DNA of 64,000 nt, from the NCBI GenBank assembly GCA_001931535.1, contig CP016211.1, positions 10,524,377 to 10,588,376 of the forward strand, read 5' to 3'. Both the position numbers and the translations under genes were made by a program. This DNA comes from Minicystis rosea. GTDB taxonomy: Bacteria > Myxococcota_A > Polyangia > Polyangiales > Polyangiaceae. Shown one piece after another: positions 53,912 through 61,962 of this stretch (its first letter is position 1; each line of letters starts with the position of its first letter). The notes beneath the pieces were generated by a model. The model was not told the origin of the DNA and did no database searches. It worked only from the letters and a program-made list of their open reading frames with translations.

Positions 53912-54766
53912 TCACAAAGCTGGATAGACGCAGCGAAACCCGACTTCCAGCGTCCTCGCGGTGGGGGGCACGATCCGGCGTTGCCAAGATCGGATGGCGC
54001 TGGCCGCGCCGTCGGCATAGGAGCCGCCTCGGACCTCGGCTGCGCCGTCGCGTCCGATGGCCCATTCGGCCACGTTTCCTGCGAGATCGCGCGCGCCTTC
54101 GGGTGAGGCGCCGTCCGGGTGAGAGCCCGCGAGCTCGGGGCCGCGGGCGCTCCACGCGCATGGACCTGAAAGAAGCCCCCAGGATGCGCGGCGGCATACC
54201 GCACCCGTGTCACCCCATGCGTAGCGACGGCCGCTTTTGCCGGCGGCCGCGAAGGCGAGCTGATCGCTCGAGGGGATCGAGCCGCCGGCCCAACGACAGA
54301 AGCGCGCAGCCTCATCGAGCGTCACGCGGGAGACGGCGCGGCCGGGCTCGCCCGAGAGCTCGATGGATGGGCAGGCGCCGGCGGTGATGCACGTCGACCA
54401 GCGATCTTCGGTCACCTCGATGGCATCGAGGCCGAAGGGAGCGAGGGTGGTTTCATAAGGGGTGACGACGCCCTGTGCTTCCCAATCGCCGGGACCGACG
54501 CGGAGGAGGCCACCTTCGATGCGGAGGGTGCGCGGTGGCGCAACGCAGCCTGATGGGCGGGCTTCCATGCCGGCGGCGCAGCGGGTTGGAGGGCCGGCGC
54601 AGCGATCGCCTTCGAGGTGTTGGCCTTCACCGCAGCAGCGGGGGCCGAGCGCGATCATGCCGGCGGCGCAGCGCGCGGGCGGCTCGGCGCGGGAGCGGGC
54701 GAAGAGGATGACGGCGGCGAGGAGCGCGATCGCTGCCGCGGAGAAGATGATCGATCGCGCCCGCAT
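53912..54766 (-). CDS. membrane-anchored FGE/SUMF1-fold protein
   Basis: A 284-residue protein. An N-terminal hydrophobic helix (SIIFSAAAIALLAAVILFA) acts as signal anchor. A cysteine-rich segment (CAAGM, RCCGEG, RCAGPP, CAAGM, SGC) follows. The rest is a compact FGE-sulfatase domain with FGLDAIEVTEDRWSTC, SRVTLDEAARFCRWAGG, ARDLAGNVAEWAIG, VRGGSYADGA and VGFRCVYP. Catalytic FGE cysteines in the RGGSY region are absent, so it is probably a binding or non-FGE enzyme variant; related folds include EgtB and PvdO. The ATG at 54766 is preferred over an upstream TTG. It follows the hydroxylase gene by 60 bp. Confidence 0.8.
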   Translation of the reverse strand: MRARSIIFSAAAIALLAAVILFARSRAEPPARCAAGMIALGPRCCGEGQHLEGDRCAGPPTRCAAGMEARPSGCVAPPRTLRIEGGLLRVGPGDWEAQGVVTPYETTLAPFGLDAIEVTEDRWSTCITAGACPSIELSGEPGRAVSRVTLDEAARFCRWAGGSIPSSDQLAFAAAGKSGRRYAWGDTGAVCRRASWGLLSGPCAWSARGPELAGSHPDGASPEGARDLAGNVAEWAIGRDGAAEVRGGSYADGAASAIRSWQRRIVPPTARTLEVGFRCVYPAL

Positions 54767-54826
54767 CCGGGCGAGAGTCAACCGCCGAGAGGCGGCGCGC
54801 GCCAAGACTATTTTCGCGGAGGGGAA

Positions 54827-55588
54827 TCAGGCGGTCGCGTCGCCTTCGGGGCGCGGGACGGCGGGGGCGCCGGGGACCTTCGGAGACCAGCTCTTCACGC
54901 CCCACCAAGCCGGCTTGTCGACGCGGTTGAGCGTGCCGAAGAGTCGATCCCAGAAGGTGAAGACAGCAGCGAAGTTGTGATTCTTGAGCCCGAAGTGATG
55001 GTGAAGGTTGTGGTCCTTCGGGGTCATGAAGACAGGGCTGTTCGACCAGTCGTATGCGGAGTGCACCAGCGTGGCCCAAGCCATGAGGCCGATGTTGAGC
55101 GCATAGACCGTGTAGATGTGGAACGGCAGGATGAAGAGCGGCACCACGTAAGGGAGGATGCCGGAGAAGATGGTCTCGATCGGATCGATCGCGATGCCCG
55201 ACCACGGCACCGGCGGACGGCACTTGTGATGACGGAAGTGCGAGATGCGAAAGACGAAGGGCACGTGAAGCACGAGATGCAACACGTAGAACACGAGGTC
55301 CCAGAGCATCAGATAGAGCGGGATGCTGATGACCCACCAGAGCCAGCCCTTGTCGGAGATGTTGTTGTAGACGCGGCTGATGCCCCACTTCTCGTGGGCG
55401 AGCGAGAAGGCTTGAAGGAGGGGTGAGCCGAAGAGGAGCGAGATCATCCCGAGCTTGATGTCGTGTCGGACGATGTCGCGAGTAACATTACGATTGTAAT
55501 ATCGAGCGACGATACCGGCGCTCACGAAGTAGAGGACGCAGGCGATCGATCCGCTGATCACACAGCGAAGCAAAAACTCGGTCAGCAT
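54827..55588 (-). CDS. fatty acid hydroxylase / sterol desaturase superfamily membrane protein
   Basis: A 253-residue integral membrane protein with several hydrophobic segments (LLRCVISGSIACVLYFV, WLWWVISIPLYLMLWDLVFY, GILPYVVPLFILPF). The histidine clusters that bind the diiron site are HLVLH, HFRHH and HNLHHH followed by LKNHN, in the superfamily order. Such enzymes hydroxylate or desaturate membrane lipids, sterols or carotenoids using oxygen; the substrate here is unknown. The start at 55588 begins MLTEFLLRC. It shares direction with the FGE-fold gene and may be cotranscribed. Confidence 0.9.
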   Translation of the reverse strand: MLTEFLLRCVISGSIACVLYFVSAGIVARYYNRNVTRDIVRHDIKLGMISLLFGSPLLQAFSLAHEKWGISRVYNNISDKGWLWWVISIPLYLMLWDLVFYVLHLVLHVPFVFRISHFRHHKCRPPVPWSGIAIDPIETIFSGILPYVVPLFILPFHIYTVYALNIGLMAWATLVHSAYDWSNSPVFMTPKDHNLHHHFGLKNHNFAAVFTFWDRLFGTLNRVDKPAWWGVKSWSPKVPGAPAVPRPEGDATA

Positions 55589-55802
55589 CGCGGGCTCCCT
55601 GGGCGAGAGGGCCGGAGCCGCGCCGCAATAGCGCGAAGGAAGCGGAGCGGATCAGGGCCCGTGGGTGAGCCGGACCACTCTCCGGGCGTGGGCGTCCACT
55701 GTCAAGCGTCGGTGACACGCGTCACATGCGAGCTTCGCGGCGACTTGGAGGAGGCTTGATGAAGGCCGCCGAGTCGCATCGAACCGATGCGTGCGAGGCG
55801 TT

Positions 55803-56603
55803 TCAGGCCGGGGCTGCGATGTGCGAGCGCAGGGTGCCGATGCCCGGGACTTCGATGTCGAGGATGTCGCCGCCTTTGAGCGGGCCGACGCCGGGCGGGG
55901 TGCCGGTGAGCAGGAGATCGCCGGGCTCCAGCGTCATCACTTGGCTGGCGTACGAGATGACGTGCGCGATCGAGAAGAACATGTCGGAGGTGACGCCGCG
56001 CTGGCGCTCCTCGCCGTTCACGCGGCAGAGGATGGTGAGGGCCTGAGGATCGAGGCCGGTGACGAGCACGGGGCCGACGGGGCAGAAGCCGTCCATGCCT
56101 TTGGCGCGTGCCCATTGGCCATCCTTCTTTTGCAGGTCGCGCGCGGTGATGTCGCCCGCGAGGGTGCAGCCGAAGATGGATGCGGCCGCGTCCGCCACGC
56201 TGACGCGACGGGTGCGGCGGCCGATGACGACGGCGAGCTCGGCTTCGTGATCGATGCGGTTCGAGATGGAGGTGGGCGGGAGCTCGATGGTGCCGTCGGG
56301 ATCGAGGAGCGAGGACGACGGCTTGAGGAAGAGCAGCGGCTCGGGCGGCACCTCGTTGCCGAGCTCGGCGGCGTGTGCCTTGTAGTTGCGGCCGACGCAG
56401 AGGATCTTGGCGGGGGCGACGGGCGCGAGGCGCGTGACGCGCGGGCCGCGGCCTTCGTCGTCGATGCCGTCGATGGATTCGCCGGTGGGCGAGCCGCCGA
56501 GCCAGGGCGCGGCGTCGAGCACGCGCGCGAGGCCGCCTTCGATCTCCGCGAACACGCGCCGCCCATCCGCGAGCGCAAACCTGCCGAACCGCTTCGTCGT
56601 CAT
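55803..56603 (-). CDS. fumarylacetoacetate hydrolase (FAH) family protein
   Basis: A 266-residue protein. The FAH fold spans about 65-260: ILCVGRNYKAHAAELG, PLLFLKPSSSLL, metal-binding IDHEAELAVVIG, VFG-type SIFGCTLAGDITARDLQ and LLLTGTPPGVGPLKGGD. Members cleave C-C bonds or decarboxylate/isomerise acylpyruvates and oxaloacetate. The substrate cannot be fixed here; an acylpyruvase or oxaloacetate tautomerase role is possible. It overlaps the preceding gene by four bases (ATGA at 56600-56603), placing a metabolic hydrolase at the end of the cytochrome c maturation operon. Confidence 0.9.
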   Translation of the reverse strand: MTTKRFGRFALADGRRVFAEIEGGLARVLDAAPWLGGSPTGESIDGIDDEGRGPRVTRLAPVAPAKILCVGRNYKAHAAELGNEVPPEPLLFLKPSSSLLDPDGTIELPPTSISNRIDHEAELAVVIGRRTRRVSVADAAASIFGCTLAGDITARDLQKKDGQWARAKGMDGFCPVGPVLVTGLDPQALTILCRVNGEERQRGVTSDMFFSIAHVISYASQVMTLEPGDLLLTGTPPGVGPLKGGDILDIEVPGIGTLRSHIAAPA

Positions 56604-58060
56604 GTCGCCGGCTCCGCCTTCCCGCGGCGCGGGCCACGCTTGAGGGCACGCGCGCGCTTTGCGTCTTCGAGCATGTTCATGATGCGGGAGAGCGCGTCGA
56701 GGAGAGAGACGCGGATGCGCGCGTACGTCTTCGCGCCGATCTCGCCGCTCTTGTGCGCGCGCTCCAAAGCCACGATTTCACCGAGCAACGCTTCGCGGGC
56801 TTCGAGGAGATCGCGGCGGGCGTCGTCATCGAGCGCGGCGCTCTTGTGCTCGTTGAAGTAGACGATGCCCGCGACGAGCGCGCCGATCGCGAGCAGGACC
56901 GCGACCCAGCGGCCGGGGCCCGGCGTGGGCAGGCCGCTCAGACGAATCTCGACGCGAGGGATGCCGCCCTCGGCGCGGGTGGCTTGGTGCTCGGTGATGA
57001 GGAGGCGCTTGCCGTCACGACCTTCGGTGCGCTGCGCGTCCGGGAAACCGGAGACGCCGAGCGCCATGTTGCGCGAGGCCTCCGCGATCACGCGGGCCAT
57101 GGCCACGCGGGGCGGGAGGTCCACGCTGAAGGTCTGCTGCTCGCTGTTCTCGAGCGGGATTTGATAGCGGAACTCGATGTCGGTGCGGCCGGGCGGGAAG
57201 GTGCCGCGCAGCGCGGCGCCTTCGCCGGGGATTTCGTCGATGCGCGCGTCACCCACGGCGTCGGCCTTGTTGAAGGCTTTGAAGCCCTTGGGGAGCTGGA
57301 ACTTGGCGTCCGCCATCCACGAGATGGGGCCGAGGTTGTAGACGCTGACGAGCTGCTCGACCTGGATGCCGCTCTCGCGGAGCGAGACGAAGACGGCGCC
57401 CTGCATGGCGACGGCGAGGTCTTCGATGCGTGCGGCGCTGTCGTACGCGTGCACGACGATGCGCTTGCCGACCTTGTCGCCGAGGCCGACCGGCGGATGG
57501 CCGTAGCGCGCGGAGCCGCGCGTGGTGACGACCTCGTACGTGTGGCCGGAGCCGAAGGAGAGGCCGTCGAAGCGGGCCGCGCCGCTCTCGTCGGTGGTGG
57601 CCGTCTTGCGCTCGCGCGAGTCGCCCTTGGCCACCGTGCTGTGCAGGATGCCGAGCGCGATGGGAGCCTGTGGGAGAGGCCGATCCTGCGCGTCCTTGAT
57701 GCTCACCACGATGGTGCCGGCGGGGAGCGAAGGATCGTCGACCGCGCCGTCGGGCGGCGGGGTGAAGAAGCGATCGCCGCCGCCCCCGCGGGCGCCGTGG
57801 CCTTGCGGTGCAGCCTCGTCACCGGGATCGCCGACGCCAACCTGTGGATGACCGGCCGGCATGCCGTCGCCGACCTGCGGGTGACCGGCGGGAAGGCTGC
57901 CGCTGGCAGCAGGAGCGTCGGTCTTCTTCGCGTCCTTGGGCTGCGCGGAAGGCGCAGTCGAGGCCGCCGCGGAGGGTGCGGGCTTCGGTTGCGCGAGCGC
58001 GGTGCTCGCCGTCGCGAGCAACGCGGTGGCGGTGATGGCCGTGAGCCAGCGCCGGTGCAT
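56600..58060 (-). CDS. exported carboxypeptidase-regulatory-like membrane protein
   Basis: A 486-residue protein. A signal peptide (LTAITATALLATASTALA) is followed by an Ala/Pro linker and a twofold AGHPQVG repeat. Residues about 115-210 look like a carboxypeptidase-regulatory/transthyretin-type beta sandwich (GTIVVSIKDAQDRPLPQAP, FDGLSFGSGHTYEV). A second beta region follows to about 370. There is one membrane helix near 395-415 (WVAVLLAIGALVAGIVYF) and a helical cytoplasmic tail rich in Arg/Lys. No enzyme signature is seen. Starts overlap the upstream stop: ATG at 58060 (TGATG) or GTG at 58063 (GTGA). It is a fixed member of the ccm operon here, perhaps a c-type cytochrome assembly accessory. 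Confidence 0.75.
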   Translation of the reverse strand: MHRRWLTAITATALLATASTALAQPKPAPSAAASTAPSAQPKDAKKTDAPAASGSLPAGHPQVGDGMPAGHPQVGVGDPGDEAAPQGHGARGGGGDRFFTPPPDGAVDDPSLPAGTIVVSIKDAQDRPLPQAPIALGILHSTVAKGDSRERKTATTDESGAARFDGLSFGSGHTYEVVTTRGSARYGHPPVGLGDKVGKRIVVHAYDSAARIEDLAVAMQGAVFVSLRESGIQVEQLVSVYNLGPISWMADAKFQLPKGFKAFNKADAVGDARIDEIPGEGAALRGTFPPGRTDIEFRYQIPLENSEQQTFSVDLPPRVAMARVIAEASRNMALGVSGFPDAQRTEGRDGKRLLITEHQATRAEGGIPRVEIRLSGLPTPGPGRWVAVLLAIGALVAGIVYFNEHKSAALDDDARRDLLEAREALLGEIVALERAHKSGEIGAKTYARIRVSLLDALSRIMNMLEDAKRARALKRGPRRGKAEPAT

Positions 58061-58842
58061 CACGACGTCACCTCTTCTTGCTCGCGATCTTCGGACGGGT
58101 CTTCATCATCGTCGTCGACGACCGAGCCCTGGCGCGCGCCGCACTTCTTGCAGAACACGGCGTCGGCGTCGTTCATCGTCCCGCACTCGACGCACTTCGC
58201 GTGCGCCTTGGCCGCGGGGGCTTCGTCCGCGTCGGCCTTCTGCTTCTTCGGCTTCTTGGCCTCGGGCTTCAGCTTCTTGGCTTCGGGCTCGGCCTTCTTC
58301 TCCGCCTCGGGCTTCTTCGCGGGAGCGTCTTCGCCGGTGGCGAGGCCTTCGCGACGGAGGCGGTTCATGACGAGCGCTTCGGCCTTCTCGCGTTCGGCCT
58401 GCGACTCTTCGTCGATGACGCGGAGGAGACGCTTGGCTTCGGCGCGGTACTTGGTGACGAGGGCTTGATAGTCTTCCTCGCTGATCTTGCCGACGCTGCG
58501 CTCGAACTCGAGGTCCTTGAGGGCGCGGAGGATGGCGCGCTTCTGCTCTTCTTCGGCGCGCGGAGCGCCGAGCGCGTAGGCGTCGGCGCCGGAGAGCGGC
58601 GTCTCGCCGACGAGCGTGCGGATGCTCGCCCAGAAGATGGCGATCACGGAGACCAACGCGCCGCCCGCGAGCACCAGCACCACGGCGGGTGCGCCCCGCG
58701 TGTATCCAGCGGCGAGGGCGCACGCGAGCGTCCCGGCTGGGATGCCGAGCTTGAGGTAGTCCGAGAGGCGTTGATCGAGGGCGTGATCGTCCTCGGCAGC
58801 CGAGGCATCCCGCGGTTCGGTGGTGTCTTCGTCGCGGCTCAT
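58060..58842 (-). CDS. membrane protein with C-terminal zinc ribbon
   Basis: A 260-residue protein. Two adjacent hydrophobic helices (IPAGTLACALAAGY, AVVLVLAGGALVSVIAIFWA) form a hairpin near residues 34-75. Residues 95-160 are a charged helix region (EEEQKRAILRALKDLEFERS, KISEEDYQALVTKYR), similar to domains seen near CcmH/CcmI in myxobacteria. A Lys/Ala/Glu/Pro-rich linker leads to a zinc ribbon CVECGTMNDADAVFCKKCG (two CxxC) and an acidic tail. The cytoplasmic zinc ribbon might contact heme-delivery or translation partners; that is inference. It overlaps ccmH's restored end and the next gene by 1-4 bases. Confidence 0.8.
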   Translation of the reverse strand: MSRDEDTTEPRDASAAEDDHALDQRLSDYLKLGIPAGTLACALAAGYTRGAPAVVLVLAGGALVSVIAIFWASIRTLVGETPLSGADAYALGAPRAEEEQKRAILRALKDLEFERSVGKISEEDYQALVTKYRAEAKRLLRVIDEESQAEREKAEALVMNRLRREGLATGEDAPAKKPEAEKKAEPEAKKLKPEAKKPKKQKADADEAPAAKAHAKCVECGTMNDADAVFCKKCGARQGSVVDDDDEDPSEDREQEEVTS

Positions 58843-59398
58843 TCGTCGTCGAGCTGCTTGAGCTCCTCGTCGAGCTTGTCGTCGTACTCGTCGCGCTTGT
58901 TGGTCGCAACCGAGGGGCGGCGGCGGCCACGGCGGCCTTCTCTTCGTCGCGGCGGCGGAAGCGGCGCAGCATCGTCGCCACGAACGCGGCCATGGCCACG
59001 ACCGCGACGAGAGGTGCGATGTAGAGGAGCTGATTCGCGCCTCGATTGGGCGGCACGCTCAGCGCCTGCGAGCCGTAGCGGCGCACCCACTCGGCCTTGA
59101 TCTGCTCCTGCGAGAGGCCCTCCGCCATCATCCCGCGGACGTCGGCGCGGTACTTGTCGGCGAAGCCGCAGGTGCACTCGGAGAGCGCCTCGCGCGTGCA
59201 GCCGCCGCACATGCAGAGCAGGTCGGCGAAGGTGCGGCGCTCCTGGTCGTTCTGGATGCGGATGCCGCCCTCGCGCTCCATGCCCTCGGGCATCTGCGCG
59301 CGAGCGAGGCGAGGCGCGCCCGCGATCGCGGCGGCCGCGAGGGGGCCGGCGATCAGGGCGCGCAGGAAGGTTCGACGATCGGTCATGGGAGACTTCAT
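58839..59398 (-). CDS. ccmH: cytochrome c biogenesis protein CcmH/CycL-type, with apparent frameshift
   Basis: The N-terminus MKSPMTDRRTFLRALIAG is a twin-arginine-like signal, followed by the CcmH core with LLCMCGGCTREALSECTCGF, a Cys-rich variant of the LRCxxCQ apocytochrome-reducing site, and a membrane helix IAPLVAVVAMAAFVATML. After AVAAAAP at the four-G run 58914-58917 the frame runs into nonsense overlapping the next gene. One extra base there restores SVATNKRDEYDDK and a stop at 58839 that overlaps the next start (ATGA), as at the operon's other junctions. So the gene carries a one-base deletion, a programmed slip or a sequencing error. Only the C-terminal tail is affected. The start at 59398 overlaps the ccmF stop. 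Confidence 0.82.
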
Positions 59399-61596
59399 GG
59401 AGCGACGGCTTCGATCGGGGCGGAGGGCGGCGCGCTGATCTGCTTCGGTGGCGCGCGCGTGGGCGCGTCGGCGTAGGCCATGCCGGAGCCGCTCGCCAAC
59501 ACGAAGCCGAAGATCAACGCGGTCGCCACGCCGCCGGCGACGCGCACGTAGCCCCAGACGCCGGCCTCTTCGAACGAGACCTCGGGCCACATGGAGATGA
59601 AGGTGCCCATCACCAAGATGATCGCGCCCACCCAGATGAACGAGATCAACGTGTTCACGTGCATCTGGAAGGAGGCGACCTTCGTCTGCGGGTTGACCAT
59701 CCCGATGATCATGTAGAGGTCGTCGCGCGGGGTGATGTGCTTCGCCACCTCCGTCGACGGGGCCTCGCCCATGGTCTTGTAGATGAACTTCGCCGGGCTG
59801 ATGCGGGCCACGTGCCGGCCGCCCTTCATGACGTCGACGTCGGCGAAGATCATCCGCTTCTCGTTGTCGACCTCCATGCGCGGGCCGATGTACTTCACGG
59901 TGTATTCTTCGAACTGCACCGTGTCGCCGGGGCTCATGCTCGCTTCCTTGTCGACGCTCCAGCCGCGACCGACGAAGCCGACGAACATCACCGCGATGCC
60001 GACGTGCACGATGTAGCCGCCGTAGCGACGGCGCGATTTGCTCACGAGGTTGAGGAGCGAGAGGACCAGGTTCTCGTCACCGCGCTTCTGGCGCGCGCTC
60101 ACCCCGCGGACGAACTCCTGCACCACCACGGTGATGTTGAAGGCCACGAGCGCGATGGTGATGAACGGGAACGTCCCCGAGACGCTGGCGAGGGCGTGGC
60201 CGAGGGTGCCGGGCCAGATGGGATCGTTCTTGATGAAGGCCGGGAAGCCGAGGCGCGCGCCGAAGAACAAGTGCAGCGCCCCGGTCACCGCCATCACCCC
60301 GATCGGCCAGCGGAAGCCCTTGCGGAACAGCTCCGGCGACGTCTTGCGCCAACCGAGGAGCGGGGCCACGCCCATCATCGCGAAGACGAGCAGCGCCACC
60401 AGCGGGATGACCTGGTTGTAGAACGTCGGGCCCAGCGTGGCCTTCTGATCGAGCAGCCACTCGCTGATGCGCGGCCACGTCGTCGCCACGGCGATGAAGA
60501 CCATGATGCTGAGGAAGCCCCAGTTGTTGAGGAGGAAGGCCGCCTCGCGCGACAGGACCGACTCGAACGCACCCTCGCTGCGGAGCTGCGGCAGGCGATA
60601 GACGATGAGCGCCACGCACACCGCGAGGATGATGGCCATGTAGTAGACGAAGAAGATGCCGATGCCCGACTGGGCGAAGCTGTGCACGCTGGCGATGAGG
60701 CCCGAGCGCGTGAGGAAGGTGCCGAAGATCGTGAGCCAGAACGTCAGGCAGATGAGGATGACGTTCCACAGCTTCATCATCCCGCGGCGCTCCTGGATCA
60801 TGATGGAGTGCACGTACGCGGTGGCCGTGAGCCACGGGAGGAAGGCCGCGTTCTCCACCGGATCCCACGCCCACGGGCCGCCCCAGCCGAGCTCCTCGTA
60901 GGCCCAGAGCATGCCGAGCACGTTGCCGATGGAGAGGAACAGGAAGCTGAAGAGCATCCACTTCCGCGTGGCGACGATCCACTCGTTGTCGAGCCTTCCC
61001 GTCGCGAGCGCGGCCACGGCGAAGGCGAAGGGCACCGCCGAGCTCGTGAACCCCGTGTAGAGGCTCGGCGGGTGGATGATCATGTAGAAGTTGCGGAGCT
61101 GATAGTTGAGCCCGCTACCCTCCGCCGGCGCGCCCGCGACGCTCGTGGTGAAGGGGTTCGTCGCGAAGATCATCATCACCGCGAAGAACACGACGATGCT
61201 CATCAACGTCGCGATCACATAAGGTTGGAGCTCCAAGTACTTTCGCCGGAGCCACCAGACGCACGTGCCCGAGAAGAGCGACGTGAGGAAGAGCCACCAG
61301 AGCAGCGAGCCGTCCTGCCCGCCCCAGAGCGCGGCGATGAGGAAGGGCACGCTCATCGAGCGATCGCTGTAGTGAGCGACGTAGTTGAGCCGGAAATCGT
61401 GGCTGACGAAGGCGTAGGCCAGCACGAGGACGGAGAGCCCGACCAGCGCGACGGTGCCATACGCGCCGAGCCGCGCGGCCTGCAGGAGGCGCGGGCGTCC
61501 GCGGCCAGCCGCGAGGGAAATGGCCAACGTGTAGGCCGCGGCGACCAGAATCGCGTAGAGGACTCCGGTCCCGAACTCGGGTAGGGATTGCCACAT
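59395..61596 (-). CDS. ccmF: heme lyase subunit CcmF
   Basis: A 733-residue polytopic membrane protein with about 14-15 hydrophobic helices. The tryptophan-rich heme-handling WWD-type motif is WAYEELGWGGPWAWDPVENA. WGGQDGSLLWWLFL and FYMIIHPPSLYTGF supply further conserved elements, including the heme-ligating His. CcmF joins heme to the CXXCH motif of apocytochrome c with CcmH at the periplasmic face. The ATG at 61596 (MWQSLPEFGTGVLY) is chosen because the upstream part of the frame lacks membrane character. It heads the five-gene coupled operon. Confidence 0.96.
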   Translation of the reverse strand: MWQSLPEFGTGVLYAILVAAAYTLAISLAAGRGRPRLLQAARLGAYGTVALVGLSVLVLAYAFVSHDFRLNYVAHYSDRSMSVPFLIAALWGGQDGSLLWWLFLTSLFSGTCVWWLRRKYLELQPYVIATLMSIVVFFAVMMIFATNPFTTSVAGAPAEGSGLNYQLRNFYMIIHPPSLYTGFTSSAVPFAFAVAALATGRLDNEWIVATRKWMLFSFLFLSIGNVLGMLWAYEELGWGGPWAWDPVENAAFLPWLTATAYVHSIMIQERRGMMKLWNVILICLTFWLTIFGTFLTRSGLIASVHSFAQSGIGIFFVYYMAIILAVCVALIVYRLPQLRSEGAFESVLSREAAFLLNNWGFLSIMVFIAVATTWPRISEWLLDQKATLGPTFYNQVIPLVALLVFAMMGVAPLLGWRKTSPELFRKGFRWPIGVMAVTGALHLFFGARLGFPAFIKNDPIWPGTLGHALASVSGTFPFITIALVAFNITVVVQEFVRGVSARQKRGDENLVLSLLNLVSKSRRRYGGYIVHVGIAVMFVGFVGRGWSVDKEASMSPGDTVQFEEYTVKYIGPRMEVDNEKRMIFADVDVMKGGRHVARISPAKFIYKTMGEAPSTEVAKHITPRDDLYMIIGMVNPQTKVASFQMHVNTLISFIWVGAIILVMGTFISMWPEVSFEEAGVWGYVRVAGGVATALIFGFVLASGSGMAYADAPTRAPPKQISAPPSAPIEAVAP

Positions 61597-61962
61597 CTCG
61601 GGTGGGCCGGAGCTTAGGCCGGGAGTCGGCGGAGGTCGACCCTTCGCCGTGAGGATTTCGCCTGATCCGATGACGGAGTACCCCCATTTCCGGCCCGGCG
61701 AGCAGAGGAATGGGAACGCGGAGCCCGCCCGGCCGACGCGCATGGTGAAGGCTCTCCGAACGCGCGAAGACGTTGCGGCCGCGAGTCATCGCATCGGCGT
61801 GCTCGCTCTGCCGGCGTGAGCCCCATCGCACGGGCTCGTTCCGCCGCCGGCGCGTGGTCGTCGAGAGCCACGTTGGGCTCGCAACTAGTGCTGCGCGTCA
61901 AAGCATCTGGAGAGCGGCCCGACTTGTCGTCGCCCCGTCGGTGACGTCTATACTGGAGTCGT
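61597..61962. other. divergent spacer between ccmF and the LeuA-like gene
   Basis: A 366-bp region with no convincing gene. For the rightward gene, TATACT (61949-61954) is a good -10 box only 8 bases before the ATG at 61963; TTGTCG at 61924-61929, 19 bp upstream, is a poor -35. A GGAG lies between the -10 box and the ATG. This would give an almost leaderless transcript. No clear ccmF promoter was identified. Confidence 0.4.

Noticed and set aside
58106..58838. Read-through extension of ccmH in the unshifted frame
   Set aside because: About 240 Arg-rich residues antagonistic to the coding frame of the next gene; the frameshift explanation fits the operon junctions better.
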